From Fidelibacterota bacterium (GTDB lineage Bacteria > Fidelibacterota > Marinisomatia > Marinisomatales > JABMOV01): a stretch of DNA of 40,080 bases. The stretch covers positions 1 to 40,080 of the forward strand of contig JABMOV010000150.1 in NCBI GenBank assembly GCA_013203145.1, written 5' to 3'. Under the pieces are notes generated by a model. That model had not been told where the DNA came from and made no database searches. It worked only from the letters and a program-made list of their open reading frames with translations. The position numbers and the translations under genes were made by a program. Of this stretch, positions 9,963 to 18,756 are shown one piece after another (position 1 is the first letter of the stretch; the number at the start of each line of letters is the position of its first letter).

Positions 9963-12900
9963 ATGCGTCGAATACCGACCATATTATTTCTATTCATATC
10001 AATGACATTTAGTCAGACCGATACCACCGCAACCTTTACTGGAGTGTCAAATAGTATAACAATTGATGCAACAAATCCATCCGTAGATTGGTTCTTTCCC
10101 AATGGTGGTGAGACTTTTGCTGTGAGCGAAACATTTGCAGGATCATGGTCAGCGACCGACGATAGCTTTGGACCTAATCCAATTCAGGTTGACTTTGCCA
10201 CTGAAATCGGTGACTATTATGAATCTGTTGCCACAAGCATGGCGAATTCAGGAACAGATAATTTTTTAGCACCCGCCGCCGAAACAAATTTTCTCCGAAT
10301 ACGAATCAGAGTCATAGACTTATTCGGGAATATTGGAGAGGATTATAGCCAAGGATATATCATCATTGGTACTGGTTCAGGTTCGGGGATTGACACAACG
10401 GTTACTATTTCTCAGATATCTCAATACTTTATCGCCGATGCGGAAAATCCACAATTGGATTGGATATCTCCAAATGGAGGCGCAACATATGGTCATAATG
10501 AGACCATAACAGGGACATGGAATGCAACTGACCAGAGTTTTGAATCAAATCCTATTGGGATAGGAATATCCAATGAAATTGGTGATACCGTGACTTCTTT
10601 ATTGGATCAAATTGCGAATTCCGGCTCCGTGAATATTACATTGCCTGCGATAGATACCCGGTTCGCACGACTTCAAATCGTAGCAAAGGATGGGTTTGGT
10701 AATGCTTCAATAGATGCCAGTGATGGCTATTTTATCATTGGTTCACCTCCTGGTATTGGAACCGATACAACCGCAACTTTCGAAAATGCAACGATTCAAA
10801 CCGTTGTTGATGCTTCCGATCCATTTGTTGATTTAACGACTCCTGATGGAGGTGAAACATATCTTGAAAATTCGACGATCAATGTGTTCTGGTCTGCAAA
10901 TGATGAATCTTTCGATTCAAGTCCGATTCGAATAAGTATGGCTACAGAAATTGGAGGATTCTTTACTGAGCAAACGGGCGATATTGCCAACGAAGGATTT
11001 GATCCAATTATAGGACCATCTGGCCAGGTGGAATATGGTCAATTCCGTGTAGTAGCTACAGATACTTTTGGTAATGTTGGTATGGATCAAAGTAATGGAT
11101 ACTTTTCTATATTTGTTTCGGGGTCAGGTGCAATACAAGGATATATCAGTGCAAATCGTGACATTAATGGAACATTATATCTGTCTTTGTGGAACCCCGG
11201 ACATGATCCAGACATAGATTCGCCCGATATTGAAAAAACACCAATTCCTATAAACCTGCTGACTAATGATCAGTATTTATATTCCTTTTCAAATTTGGAT
11301 CCAGGCGTAGGTTATATGGTTCAAGCCTTTATCGATGCAGATGGATCGCCAAACAGCGGAGTTTCTTTTTGTGATTTGGCATTGGATTTATCAGGGCTTT
11401 CGCTGCCACTCACGGTGGAAACAGATTTAGTAACACAAGACACTGATATTGTTCTTTCGGAGTGTCCTGATACCGACCCGCCAGCCATTCCAACCTCATT
11501 TTTAGTAGCCGCAGGAGATCATAATGCACAATTATCATGGACAAGTAATACAGAGTTTGATCTATCTGGTTATGTGATTTATAGAGGAGAAACTTTAAAC
11601 ACAATTGCTTATCATGATGATGTTTTTGTTCCTGATACTACTTATATAGACACCGGATTAGTAAATGGTCAGGAGTATTTCTATCAGATTACTGCCAGGG
11701 ATGGTTCTGGCAATGAAAGCGACACAACGAATGTACAATCTGTCATTCCAAATGGCGCACCGCAATGGGTAACAATTTCTGATACATCATTTTATGAGGA
11801 TGATTCACTTGTAATTGATTTATATAATATCGTCATCGATGATAGTGATGCCGATGAAACATTGATTTTTTCGATCCCCACTGGGAATCAAATTATTTTG
11901 ATTTATGATGAAACAAATCATAGTATAAAATTCATTGCTCAACCTGATTCAAGCGGTTTTACGGAAGTGTTTACTCTTCAGGTTTCTGATCCACAGGGAG
12001 CATCTTCTGAGTTGATTCTAAATGTAAATGTTATCCCCGTGAATGATATACCGGTTATTACATCAGCAGAACAAATTACTGTCATCGAAGAAACATCTTT
12101 TACGTATAATGCAACAGGGTTTGATATTGATAGCCCGACTATAACTTTTGAATATGACGTATTCCCATTTTGGACTGTTGTTAATGACTCATCAATATCT
12201 GGTACTCCAGATGATTTTGCATCAGATACGCTTTTCAGGGTCATTGCCTCAGATGGCGAATTAAATGATACATTAGTCGTCAATATGTGGATTACATATA
12301 TTAATGATCCACCTGTGATCGTATCAGAGACTATTGCTTCAGCTACCGAAGACCAATATTTTGTTTACCGCGGACAAGTTGACGACCCCGATAATGTGAA
12401 CCACGAGTGGATTTTTGAAAATATACCACAATGGATGGCAGCGGGTGGAGATTCAATTTTTGGAACTCCCACAGAAGGTATAGGAGATACATCATTTACA
12501 TGTATTGTTTCTGATGGTGAATATCTGGATACAATTGAAGTAACAGTCAATATTATACCTGTAAATGACCCACCAGTGATCGTGTCAGAGACTGTTTCTT
12601 CAGCTACCGAAGACGAATATTTTGTTTACCACGGGCAGGTTGACGACCCCGATAATGTGAACCATGAATGGATTTTTGAAGAGATGCCACAATGGATGGC
12701 AGCAGGTGGAGATTCTATTTATGGTATGCCTATTCAAGGAAATGGGGATACATCGTTTACATGTATAGTTACTGACGGAGAATACTTTGATACTTTGGAA
12801 GTAATAGTCAATATTACACCTGTAAATGATCCTCCAGTGATCGTGTCAGAGACTGTTGCTTCTGCTACCGAAGATCAATATTTTGTTTACCACGGACAAG

Positions 12901-15518
12901 TTGACGACCCCGATAATGTGAACCATGAATGGATTTTTGAAGATATGCCACAATGGATGGCAGCAGGTGGAGATTCAATTTTTGGAACTCCCACTGAAGG
13001 TATAGGAGATACATCATTTACATGCATTGTTTCTGACGGAGAGTATCTGGATACGATGGTAGTTACGGTAACTGTAATTCAAATAAACGATCCCCCTATT
13101 GTGACATCTGATCTTAATGTAGGTGCCACGGAAGATGAAGAGTTTAGTTACAAAATTGAAGGATACGACCCAGAAGGTCTCGGTGTAAACTGGCAATTCG
13201 TTTTTGTACCGTCATGGGTCAATTATATATCTGCAGATTCTTTACATGGTATCCCTGAGGAAGGCGACCTTGATACGACTTTTCAGATAAATGGAAGCGA
13301 CGATGAGCATTCTATCAATTGGGATGTTGCCATTCAAGTCACACCCATAAATGATCCACCCGTTATTACGTCGCAGAACACGATATCGGGCAATAGCGGT
13401 CAATATCTGGTTTATTATGCATCTGCCACAGACCCTGATAATTCTTCGTTATCATGGACATATCCGGTTTTACCATCATGGTTGGAAGCGAATGCCGATT
13501 CAGTATTTGGTACGCCAGAACCCTATCATACAGATACGATCTTTGTTGTTCATGTTTCTGATGGAGACCTTTTTGATCAGATTGAAGTCCAGGTTCCATT
13601 AAATGAGGGTAATCAGCTTCCTCTTGTTCACATAAACAATATTCAATCAGAACAACACAAGGATGTGAATATAAAAACATTTATTGAAGATCCAGATAAT
13701 GATCAATTAACGTGGTTACTGGAATATAATACAGGTGATGGCAATTGGAATACGGCGACAATCCTTTCTCAAATTGGGACACCAGGATTGGATACTCTTA
13801 CAATAGTATGGGATAGTTGGACTGATCTTCCCAATGAATATTTTAATCTATTGACAGTTCGATCAGTAGCCTTCGATAATATTGGTACAAACTATATGAG
13901 TACCGATCCATTCCCAATAGATAATCATGTGGGTAGCGCTTCATTTGGAATAGACGGATCAGAAGAAGTATCATTGATGGTTGAACTTCCTTATGAAATA
14001 ATTGATCCTACTCAGGACAATTATGATTTAACAATTACTTATTCAGTTGATGGGATTATTTGGGAATCCCTTTCCATGGATGAGAATACTGATGATATTT
14101 CTCCAGATAATTACACTGGAATTTTCCATTGGAATTCTGAGCTGGATTTACCTGGAATGGACGCAATCATCACATTGGCAATTGCCTGTCAAGATTCGTG
14201 GGAATACGGGTTTGGAGATACCATTTCGATTCTATTGGATAATGAATTTTTACCAACGATCAGTGCTGTGGGAAATAGTGCAAAACATTGGTCTGACCCG
14301 GTTCAGTTTTCCGTGACGGCTGAAATCGATGAATCCACTCTTGAAACTGGTATATCAGTGACAAGTTCTCAAGGCAACTATAATGTAGGAATAACATGGC
14401 AAACTCAATCTCAAATGATTCAAATTATACCTGAAAGCGGGTGGATCGCAGGAGATGAATTTCAGGTGACTGTATCAAATACAGTATCTGATATTTATGG
14501 TAATCCGTTAGACGGTAACCAAAATGGTGATCCAGATGGAGTTGCGGATAATACTGTAATTGATTATACTGTTCATTTTGTGGGCGATTATGATGAATCG
14601 GGATTGGTGGATTTTGAAGATTTAATTTATTTCCAGCAAGCATGGTGGCGTGATCCTAGCGATCCCTTGGATGATTTAGGTCCTGCCACGGGATTGATAC
14701 CACATATTCAAGTTGAAGCTGATACTGCCATAAATTTTGAAGATTTAATGGTGTTTGCGCAAATGTGGAATTGGTCCAATGAACAATCAGGTCGAATATT
14801 AGCACGTGGGAGTGAATTTTCAGATTTTGATATATTGGGTTTAGATGTAACTTATCCAAAGCGGCAACCTGGTGATCTTGACGATATTTTTAATGTACAC
14901 ATTAGCCTAGACAGTGCAGTTGTTGCACCAGGGGCATGGTCAATTACACTTCATTACGATATACAAGATGTTGTTTTGCAGAATATTAATTCCAACCTTG
15001 ATGATCAATGGATTACTTTAACAAAAGAGGATCCTTTAATAGGATATGTTATTATCCAAATGGCTGATTTAAATGAAAACCAGCGCGATATGAATGGTAA
15101 AATTGTTACAATGACATTTAAACGACTGGCAGGGGAAGAGTCTGATATTGGATTGTTCGGAGATATCAGAGATCGCGATGGATATGAAATTGCTAAGACC
15201 TATGACTATCATAGAATTGAAACTGTCAGACCTATTCCTTCAACATTTGCGTTACGCCAAAATTATCCAAATCCATTTAATCCCACGACGACAATTGAAT
15301 ATGATCTTCCACAAGATTCTAAAGTGTATTTAGTCATTTTTGATGTATTAGGACAGCAAGTAGCTGAACTTGTGAAAGAAGAACAAGTTGCAGGTTTTCA
15401 TTCCATTATTTGGGATGGCACCAATGCCCTCGGACATCAGGTAAGTGCTGGTATGTACTTAATGAGCATGTCTACCCGTGAATTTTCTTCCGTGAAAAAA
15501 CTTATCCTGATAAAATAG
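9963..15518 (+). CDS. Giant multidomain surface protein (adhesin-like) with dockerin-like, cohesin-like and type IX sorting domains
   Basis: This 1851-residue exported protein runs, in order: signal peptide; three ~125-residue repeats (20-390; shared FPNGGETF, SWSATDDSF, VIDLFGN pattern); linker domain (395-500); FN3 (505-595); seven cadherin/He_PIG-type Ig repeats (597-1215), most starting NDPPVI; beta-rich region; Big_5-type Ig domain (1430-1539); dockerin-like calcium loop GDYDESGLVDFEDL (about 1541) with a degenerate second copy; cohesin-like domain (about 1620-1740); and a C-terminal sorting domain (1760-1851) with LRQNYPNPFNPTTTIEYDLP and ending SSVKKLILIK. The last is typical of type IX secretion cargo in FCB bacteria. 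It is likely displayed on the surface for adhesion or matrix binding. It is the last gene of the block. Confidence 0.9.
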   Translation: MRRIPTILFLFISMTFSQTDTTATFTGVSNSITIDATNPSVDWFFPNGGETFAVSETFAGSWSATDDSFGPNPIQVDFATEIGDYYESVATSMANSGTDNFLAPAAETNFLRIRIRVIDLFGNIGEDYSQGYIIIGTGSGSGIDTTVTISQISQYFIADAENPQLDWISPNGGATYGHNETITGTWNATDQSFESNPIGIGISNEIGDTVTSLLDQIANSGSVNITLPAIDTRFARLQIVAKDGFGNASIDASDGYFIIGSPPGIGTDTTATFENATIQTVVDASDPFVDLTTPDGGETYLENSTINVFWSANDESFDSSPIRISMATEIGGFFTEQTGDIANEGFDPIIGPSGQVEYGQFRVVATDTFGNVGMDQSNGYFSIFVSGSGAIQGYISANRDINGTLYLSLWNPGHDPDIDSPDIEKTPIPINLLTNDQYLYSFSNLDPGVGYMVQAFIDADGSPNSGVSFCDLALDLSGLSLPLTVETDLVTQDTDIVLSECPDTDPPAIPTSFLVAAGDHNAQLSWTSNTEFDLSGYVIYRGETLNTIAYHDDVFVPDTTYIDTGLVNGQEYFYQITARDGSGNESDTTNVQSVIPNGAPQWVTISDTSFYEDDSLVIDLYNIVIDDSDADETLIFSIPTGNQIILIYDETNHSIKFIAQPDSSGFTEVFTLQVSDPQGASSELILNVNVIPVNDIPVITSAEQITVIEETSFTYNATGFDIDSPTITFEYDVFPFWTVVNDSSISGTPDDFASDTLFRVIASDGELNDTLVVNMWITYINDPPVIVSETIASATEDQYFVYRGQVDDPDNVNHEWIFENIPQWMAAGGDSIFGTPTEGIGDTSFTCIVSDGEYLDTIEVTVNIIPVNDPPVIVSETVSSATEDEYFVYHGQVDDPDNVNHEWIFEEMPQWMAAGGDSIYGMPIQGNGDTSFTCIVTDGEYFDTLEVIVNITPVNDPPVIVSETVASATEDQYFVYHGQVDDPDNVNHEWIFEDMPQWMAAGGDSIFGTPTEGIGDTSFTCIVSDGEYLDTMVVTVTVIQINDPPIVTSDLNVGATEDEEFSYKIEGYDPEGLGVNWQFVFVPSWVNYISADSLHGIPEEGDLDTTFQINGSDDEHSINWDVAIQVTPINDPPVITSQNTISGNSGQYLVYYASATDPDNSSLSWTYPVLPSWLEANADSVFGTPEPYHTDTIFVVHVSDGDLFDQIEVQVPLNEGNQLPLVHINNIQSEQHKDVNIKTFIEDPDNDQLTWLLEYNTGDGNWNTATILSQIGTPGLDTLTIVWDSWTDLPNEYFNLLTVRSVAFDNIGTNYMSTDPFPIDNHVGSASFGIDGSEEVSLMVELPYEIIDPTQDNYDLTITYSVDGIIWESLSMDENTDDISPDNYTGIFHWNSELDLPGMDAIITLAIACQDSWEYGFGDTISILLDNEFLPTISAVGNSAKHWSDPVQFSVTAEIDESTLETGISVTSSQGNYNVGITWQTQSQMIQIIPESGWIAGDEFQVTVSNTVSDIYGNPLDGNQNGDPDGVADNTVIDYTVHFVGDYDESGLVDFEDLIYFQQAWWRDPSDPLDDLGPATGLIPHIQVEADTAINFEDLMVFAQMWNWSNEQSGRILARGSEFSDFDILGLDVTYPKRQPGDLDDIFNVHISLDSAVVAPGAWSITLHYDIQDVVLQNINSNLDDQWITLTKEDPLIGYVIIQMADLNENQRDMNGKIVTMTFKRLAGEESDIGLFGDIRDRDGYEIAKTYDYHRIETVRPIPSTFALRQNYPNPFNPTTTIEYDLPQDSKVYLVIFDVLGQQVAELVKEEQVAGFHSIIWDGTNALGHQVSAGMYLMSMSTREFSSVKKLILIK
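12306..13088 (+). repeat. Three tandem in-frame 261-bp repeats inside the giant surface protein
   Basis: Units run 12306-12566, 12567-12827 and 12828-13088, each exactly 87 codons, encoding near-identical Ig/cadherin-like domains (NDPPVIVSETVASATEDQYF...). Nucleotide identity is very high, e.g. all share GTTGACGACCCCGATAATGT, whereas flanking repeats of the same domain family are diverged. This indicates recent duplication or ongoing recombination-driven homogenisation, and repeat number may vary between strains. Confidence 0.92.
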
Positions 15519-15525
15519 TTTATAG

Positions 15526-15545
15526 AACTAATACTATTCAGAATT
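15526..15545 (+). repeat. 20-bp direct repeat, left copy
   Basis: AACTAATACTATTCAGAATT is identical to 17399-17418. Similarity continues one indel further (GAGGGG here, AGGGG there). The two copies bracket the leftward Nramp-like gene and the methylase fragment, 1873 bases apart. It begins eight bases after the stop of the giant surface protein. It could be a duplicated target, an att-like core or a repeated extragenic element. Confidence 0.85.
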
Positions 15546-15637
15546 GAGGGGCTCGTATTTTAGAACAATTATTAGAATATTTGTCTTACAAACTTTTCAT
15601 TATATAATAATTCATACTCAATTACTATATTCAATTT

Positions 15638-15665
15638 CGCTGTCAGGTCTCCGCACCTGACAGCG
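15638..15665. repeat. REP-like perfect hairpin
   Basis: CGCTGTCAGGT and ACCTGACAGCG form a perfect 11-bp inverted repeat around the six-base loop CTCCGC. No T-run follows on either strand, so it is not a standard terminator, though it lies between convergent genes. The 10-mer GCACCTGACA (15653-15662) recurs inverted as TGTCAGGTGC at 17324-17333. The sequence style resembles REP palindromes mobilised by IS200-type (RAYT) transposases; that link is inference. Confidence 0.75.
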
Positions 15666-15725
15666 GGAAGTTTAATTATCGGATAGACTTGAAGACGGCA
15701 TCAAGAATATTATCACGTCACACAC

Positions 15726-16988
15726 CTACCCACTAAAAAACTTCCACCACAAAAACATAATCGAAAACACTATCAAAAACAGCATCCCCACCCAACTCAA
15801 GATCTTAAGCCATTGTGGTGGCGTCGTTCCCTCAGGCATATGCTCTGATGTAACCAGACGATAATTGATGATTGCCAGTATCGGAGCAGTAACAAATGAT
15901 AGTGTCGTTGCGAGATCAACCATGAATCTCATACTGGTTGCCAAAACGCTCAATAATAGCAAAGATCCTCCAATCACAACAATCATCCATACCCAATAGA
16001 TCCATTCACTACGATCCTGCTGTATGGTTGGAAACACAATCTCAGTGGAACGCCTAAGTACGCGCGGGAATGCGTCCAGACAGGTCAATGTAGTGCTGAA
16101 CATTGTTGTAAATGCAGCTATTATAATAATCGGATAGCTCCAACTACCTAACGTATTCGTAAATAGAGCGATTAACTGTCCCGCAAACACGCCAGCACGA
16201 GGGCTAAACTGCTCACCGCTCCCGTACATCACCATAGCACCAAGGGTCAAAAATACAAGAGCAAAAATCACCGTTCCGAAATAACCGAGATTGAAGTCAA
16301 ACAAGGCTTCTTTCATTAGTGGTTTGTGTCCGGTCTGTTTACTCCGTTCAATAGTCCAGATTGAGCTCCAGACAGCAACGTCAAACGCAGATGGCATCCA
16401 TCCTATTAACACCACCATAAAACTGATTCCTGCCAAATCCCAAACAATCGGTTTAACGAATCCGGGTTGAATAGCCATGCCGTGATTGACTGCTGCGATG
16501 ACGGCAATGATTGTTGATAACGACAGGACAATGATGATAATCTTCACCAATTTGTCCAACAACGCATATTTTCCCCATATAAGTAGTAACGCACAAGATA
16601 CCAATAGTATTCCCGACCAGATCAAGGGTGACAGTTCTACTCCAAATAATTGAGATGCTATACCTGCGGTAACAACTGTGACGGCTGCCTGGATCGTGAA
16701 CATCATTCCGAATGTCAGTATCAAATAGATGACAAACGCCCAATTACCGAGCCGTTTATAACCTTCCAACAGACTCTCGCCAGTAGCTGCTGCATAACGA
16801 GGTCCATACTCAAAGAACGGGTACTTCAACACATTTGCAACCAGCACGATTCCCACTAATGCGAACCCATAAGAGGCACCAGCACGAGTTGACTGAACTA
16901 AGTGAGATACACCAATAGCTGCACCTGCCCATAAAAGTCCCGGTCCCAGACTCTTGATGAATCCAGAATAACGATCTGATGAAGTCAT
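15726..16988 (-). CDS. Nramp-like divalent metal transporter family protein (non-canonical)
   Basis: This is a 420-residue integral membrane protein with about 11 hydrophobic helices. TM1 starts LGPGLLWAGAAIGVSHLVQS, matching the Nramp start pattern GPG, but the metal-binding DPGN is replaced by an IGVSH-type sequence. The TM6 region keeps Met-Pro (LIGWMPSAFDVAVW). It therefore belongs to a divergent Nramp-related clade, and its substrate cannot be assumed to be Mn or Fe. The gene is on the opposite strand to everything around it, is visibly more GC-rich (sample stretches near 47%), and has a strong Shine-Dalgarno site (AGGAG at 16995-16999, six bases from ATG), unlike most neighbours. All this suggests acquisition by transfer. 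No terminator T-run is seen downstream. Confidence 0.88.
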   Translation of the reverse strand: MTSSDRYSGFIKSLGPGLLWAGAAIGVSHLVQSTRAGASYGFALVGIVLVANVLKYPFFEYGPRYAAATGESLLEGYKRLGNWAFVIYLILTFGMMFTIQAAVTVVTAGIASQLFGVELSPLIWSGILLVSCALLLIWGKYALLDKLVKIIIIVLSLSTIIAVIAAVNHGMAIQPGFVKPIVWDLAGISFMVVLIGWMPSAFDVAVWSSIWTIERSKQTGHKPLMKEALFDFNLGYFGTVIFALVFLTLGAMVMYGSGEQFSPRAGVFAGQLIALFTNTLGSWSYPIIIIAAFTTMFSTTLTCLDAFPRVLRRSTEIVFPTIQQDRSEWIYWVWMIVVIGGSLLLLSVLATSMRFMVDLATTLSFVTAPILAIINYRLVTSEHMPEGTTPPQWLKILSWVGMLFLIVFSIMFLWWKFFSG

Positions 16989-16994
16989 TTACAT

Positions 16995-16999
16995 CTCCT
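16995..16999 (-). promoter_or_regulatory. Strong Shine-Dalgarno site of the Nramp-like gene
   Basis: AGGAG on the minus strand sits six bases before the ATG at 16988, confirming that start. Many neighbouring genes have weaker sites. Confidence 0.7.
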
Positions 17000-17059
17000 G
17001 TACTTTCGCCCATATCTGTATTGTACAGGCTATTTTCCGACTGTGTTTCCTTAGGTGAA

Positions 17060-17218
17060 TCCTTAAATTACGATATTATTCAATCGTTACCTCAAATATG
17101 TGGACAATGTTGGCTTCTAACCTATGACGATGTTCCCGAAGCCCGTGAGATGAATAAGGATTATTCTATACAAGTATATCACGGCAGAAAGGGATCGACA
17201 GGAAACATGGTGATATGA
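17060..17218 (+). pseudogene. Decayed fragment resembling the C-terminal part of a D12-class DNA adenine methylase
   Basis: One open stretch (the frame is open from about 16979) encodes YDIIQSLPQICGQCWLLTYD, then DVPEAREMNKDYSIQVYHGR. The WLLTYDDVPEAREM segment resembles the conserved 'ILSYDDxPEVRELY' region near the C-terminus of Dam/D12-type N6-adenine methyltransferases, and the reading then breaks down at TGA 17216-17218. No catalytic DPPY motif or N-terminal half is visible, and no convincing start exists. It is best read as a relic. Similarity is judged by eye. Confidence 0.35.
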
Positions 17219-17490
17219 TATACCATGAAGTGATAATAAAGAACTATTGATGGTTCGACTGACTTGCGAAGAGGTGTTGTATGCGGAAGATAAAGCTTAG
17301 ATGGATTAATATATTAAATAAGGTGTCAGGTGCCCTGGTTACTATGGCTCGTTGATAGCGATGGGAGCAAAAGAAATAAATCATATTGCTGGCAAAATAA
17401 CTAATACTATTCAGAATTAGGGGATATTAATAAGGCTTTAAAGTGGGTTTAATAATGGATTATTTTTGATATATACAATTAGGAGTTATT
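17219..17490. other. Intergenic region with island-edge motifs
   Basis: There is no credible gene here. It holds TGTCAGGTGC (17324-17333), inverted relative to the hairpin at 15638-15665, and the right copy of the 20-bp direct repeat (17399-17418). AGGAG at about 17482 is the ribosome site of the next gene. Confidence 0.6.
17399..17418 (+). repeat. 20-bp direct repeat, right copy
   Basis: This copy is identical to 15526-15545 (AACTAATACTATTCAGAATT) and is followed by AGGGG. It marks the right side of the segment carrying the Nramp-like gene and methylase relic. CTAAT and ATTAG at its ends are themselves inverted. Confidence 0.85.
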
Positions 17491-17937
17491 ATGGAATGTT
17501 TCTATTTAAATCAACTTGATATAACTGACATATTAATGACAATCGCTACGGTGATTATGGCAATTATCGCTTATCTGTTATGGCGAATAGAATCTAACAA
17601 TCAAAAATTGGCGATGTGGCCACATATTCAAGAATTAATGGAGGCTCATGCTAAATTACTTGTTAGAGTCATTGAAGCTCAAAAGAGTGAGGAAAAGCCA
17701 ACTATTGATATGTTCACAGAATTCACGTCGAAAGTACAGTTTTTTATTATGTATTATGGCGAAAAGGATGAATTATTTATAAAGCTTAAGGAAACATACC
17801 GCAAATACAGTGATTATATGCTTTTTATTGCCGATAAAACAACGGTAGACGCACCCACATTGAACGAATTATATAAACTAAATACTGATATAAGTGTAAT
17901 TATAAAAAAACGGTATAGTTTTTCCGAAAATAAGTAG
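17491..17937 (+). CDS. Small membrane-anchored protein of unknown function
   Basis: This is a 148-residue protein with a single N-terminal transmembrane helix (ILMTIATVIMAIIAYLLW, about residues 14-31) followed by a mainly helical cytoplasmic or periplasmic domain with charged heptad-like stretches (LAMWPHIQELMEAHAKLLVR). AGGAG seven bases before the ATG supports the start. I recognise no family. It sits alone between the Nramp-like island and the pilus locus, with about 195 bases before the next gene, so its relation to either is unclear. Confidence 0.75.
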   Translation: MECFYLNQLDITDILMTIATVIMAIIAYLLWRIESNNQKLAMWPHIQELMEAHAKLLVRVIEAQKSEEKPTIDMFTEFTSKVQFFIMYYGEKDELFIKLKETYRKYSDYMLFIADKTTVDAPTLNELYKLNTDISVIIKKRYSFSENK

Positions 17938-18132
17938 TCTCATTTAATTTGCGCGAGGATACGAGGATATTAATATTATTTTCATATTAAGATAGCAGCA
18001 TTGTCTTAAAATCGAACTTTATATTATTTGTATAAATCCCTTGATACAGAGGGTTAGAAGTTGTAACATCGCTCGAACCGTGAATATCGTTCATTTCGTT
18101 AATACTGTAATATTGCGGCAAAATGTGTGCGG

Positions 18133-18744
18133 ATGAATAAAAAAAAGAAAAAATTTTATACGACTGGAGATGTAGCACGATACTGTGAAGTTGACGTTAA
18201 TACCGTTAAACGATGGATACGTCATAGTAATCTAAATGCCTTTTCTACACCTTCTGGTCACTATCGTGTAACTCGTGAAAATTTCATTGAATTTTTAGAC
18301 GAACAAGGTTTCACATACGATCCTGGATTTTTTGGAGATAAGCTTTATTCCAGTGATGTATTGATCATTGATGAAGATCCCATTAGGATGGACGAAATTC
18401 GACTTCTTCTTCGTTCTGTATATAATGGTATAAATATTGATACCGCTTCCAACGGTTTTGATGGATATCGCAAGGTACATCCTGTCCCCCCAAGAATAAT
18501 TATCATCGATATGAAAACCACTGATGTGTCAGAGATTGAATTTTTAAAAATTATTCGTTCGAAAGAATCTTTTCAAGATACGCCCATACTTGTTATAACA
18601 AAATCACTGGATAAAAATCTTAGTGATGAAATAATGAAACTTCAGGTTAATCGCACTTTGGAAAGCCCGATTTCCGAAAATGACCTTAGAAGTTTTTGTG
18701 ATGATGTGTTATTAAACATGGACGCTGTCCATAAGGTACAATAA
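18133..18744 (+). CDS. Excisionase-type HTH plus response-regulator receiver domain
   Basis: This is a 203-residue regulator. Residues ~5-55 form a MerR/excisionase-like winged helix (YTTGDVARYCEVDVNTVKRW, then TPSGHYRVTRENFIEFL), a DNA-binding module. Residues ~75-195 form a receiver domain: VLIIDEDP with acidic pocket, and the phospho-acceptor Asp in IIIIDMK. The usual Lys-Pro near the end is replaced (LESPIS), so phosphorylation switching may be altered. I chose ATG 18133 over GTG 18127. It is the first gene of the pilus run, 12 bases before the ExeA-like ATPase, so it may control or localise the pilus machine. Confidence 0.85.
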   Translation: MNKKKKKFYTTGDVARYCEVDVNTVKRWIRHSNLNAFSTPSGHYRVTRENFIEFLDEQGFTYDPGFFGDKLYSSDVLIIDEDPIRMDEIRLLLRSVYNGINIDTASNGFDGYRKVHPVPPRIIIIDMKTTDVSEIEFLKIIRSKESFQDTPILVITKSLDKNLSDEIMKLQVNRTLESPISENDLRSFCDDVLLNMDAVHKVQ

Positions 18745-18756
18745 TAGGAATTGACC

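Noticed and set aside
12306..13088. CRISPR-like or transposon repeat
   Set aside because: Units are contiguous, in frame, 261 bp each and encode one protein domain; there are no spacers.
15638..15665. Bidirectional rho-independent terminator
   Set aside because: The stem is strong, but neither strand has a T-run after it; the recurrence of its arm at 17324-17333 fits a REP-like element better.
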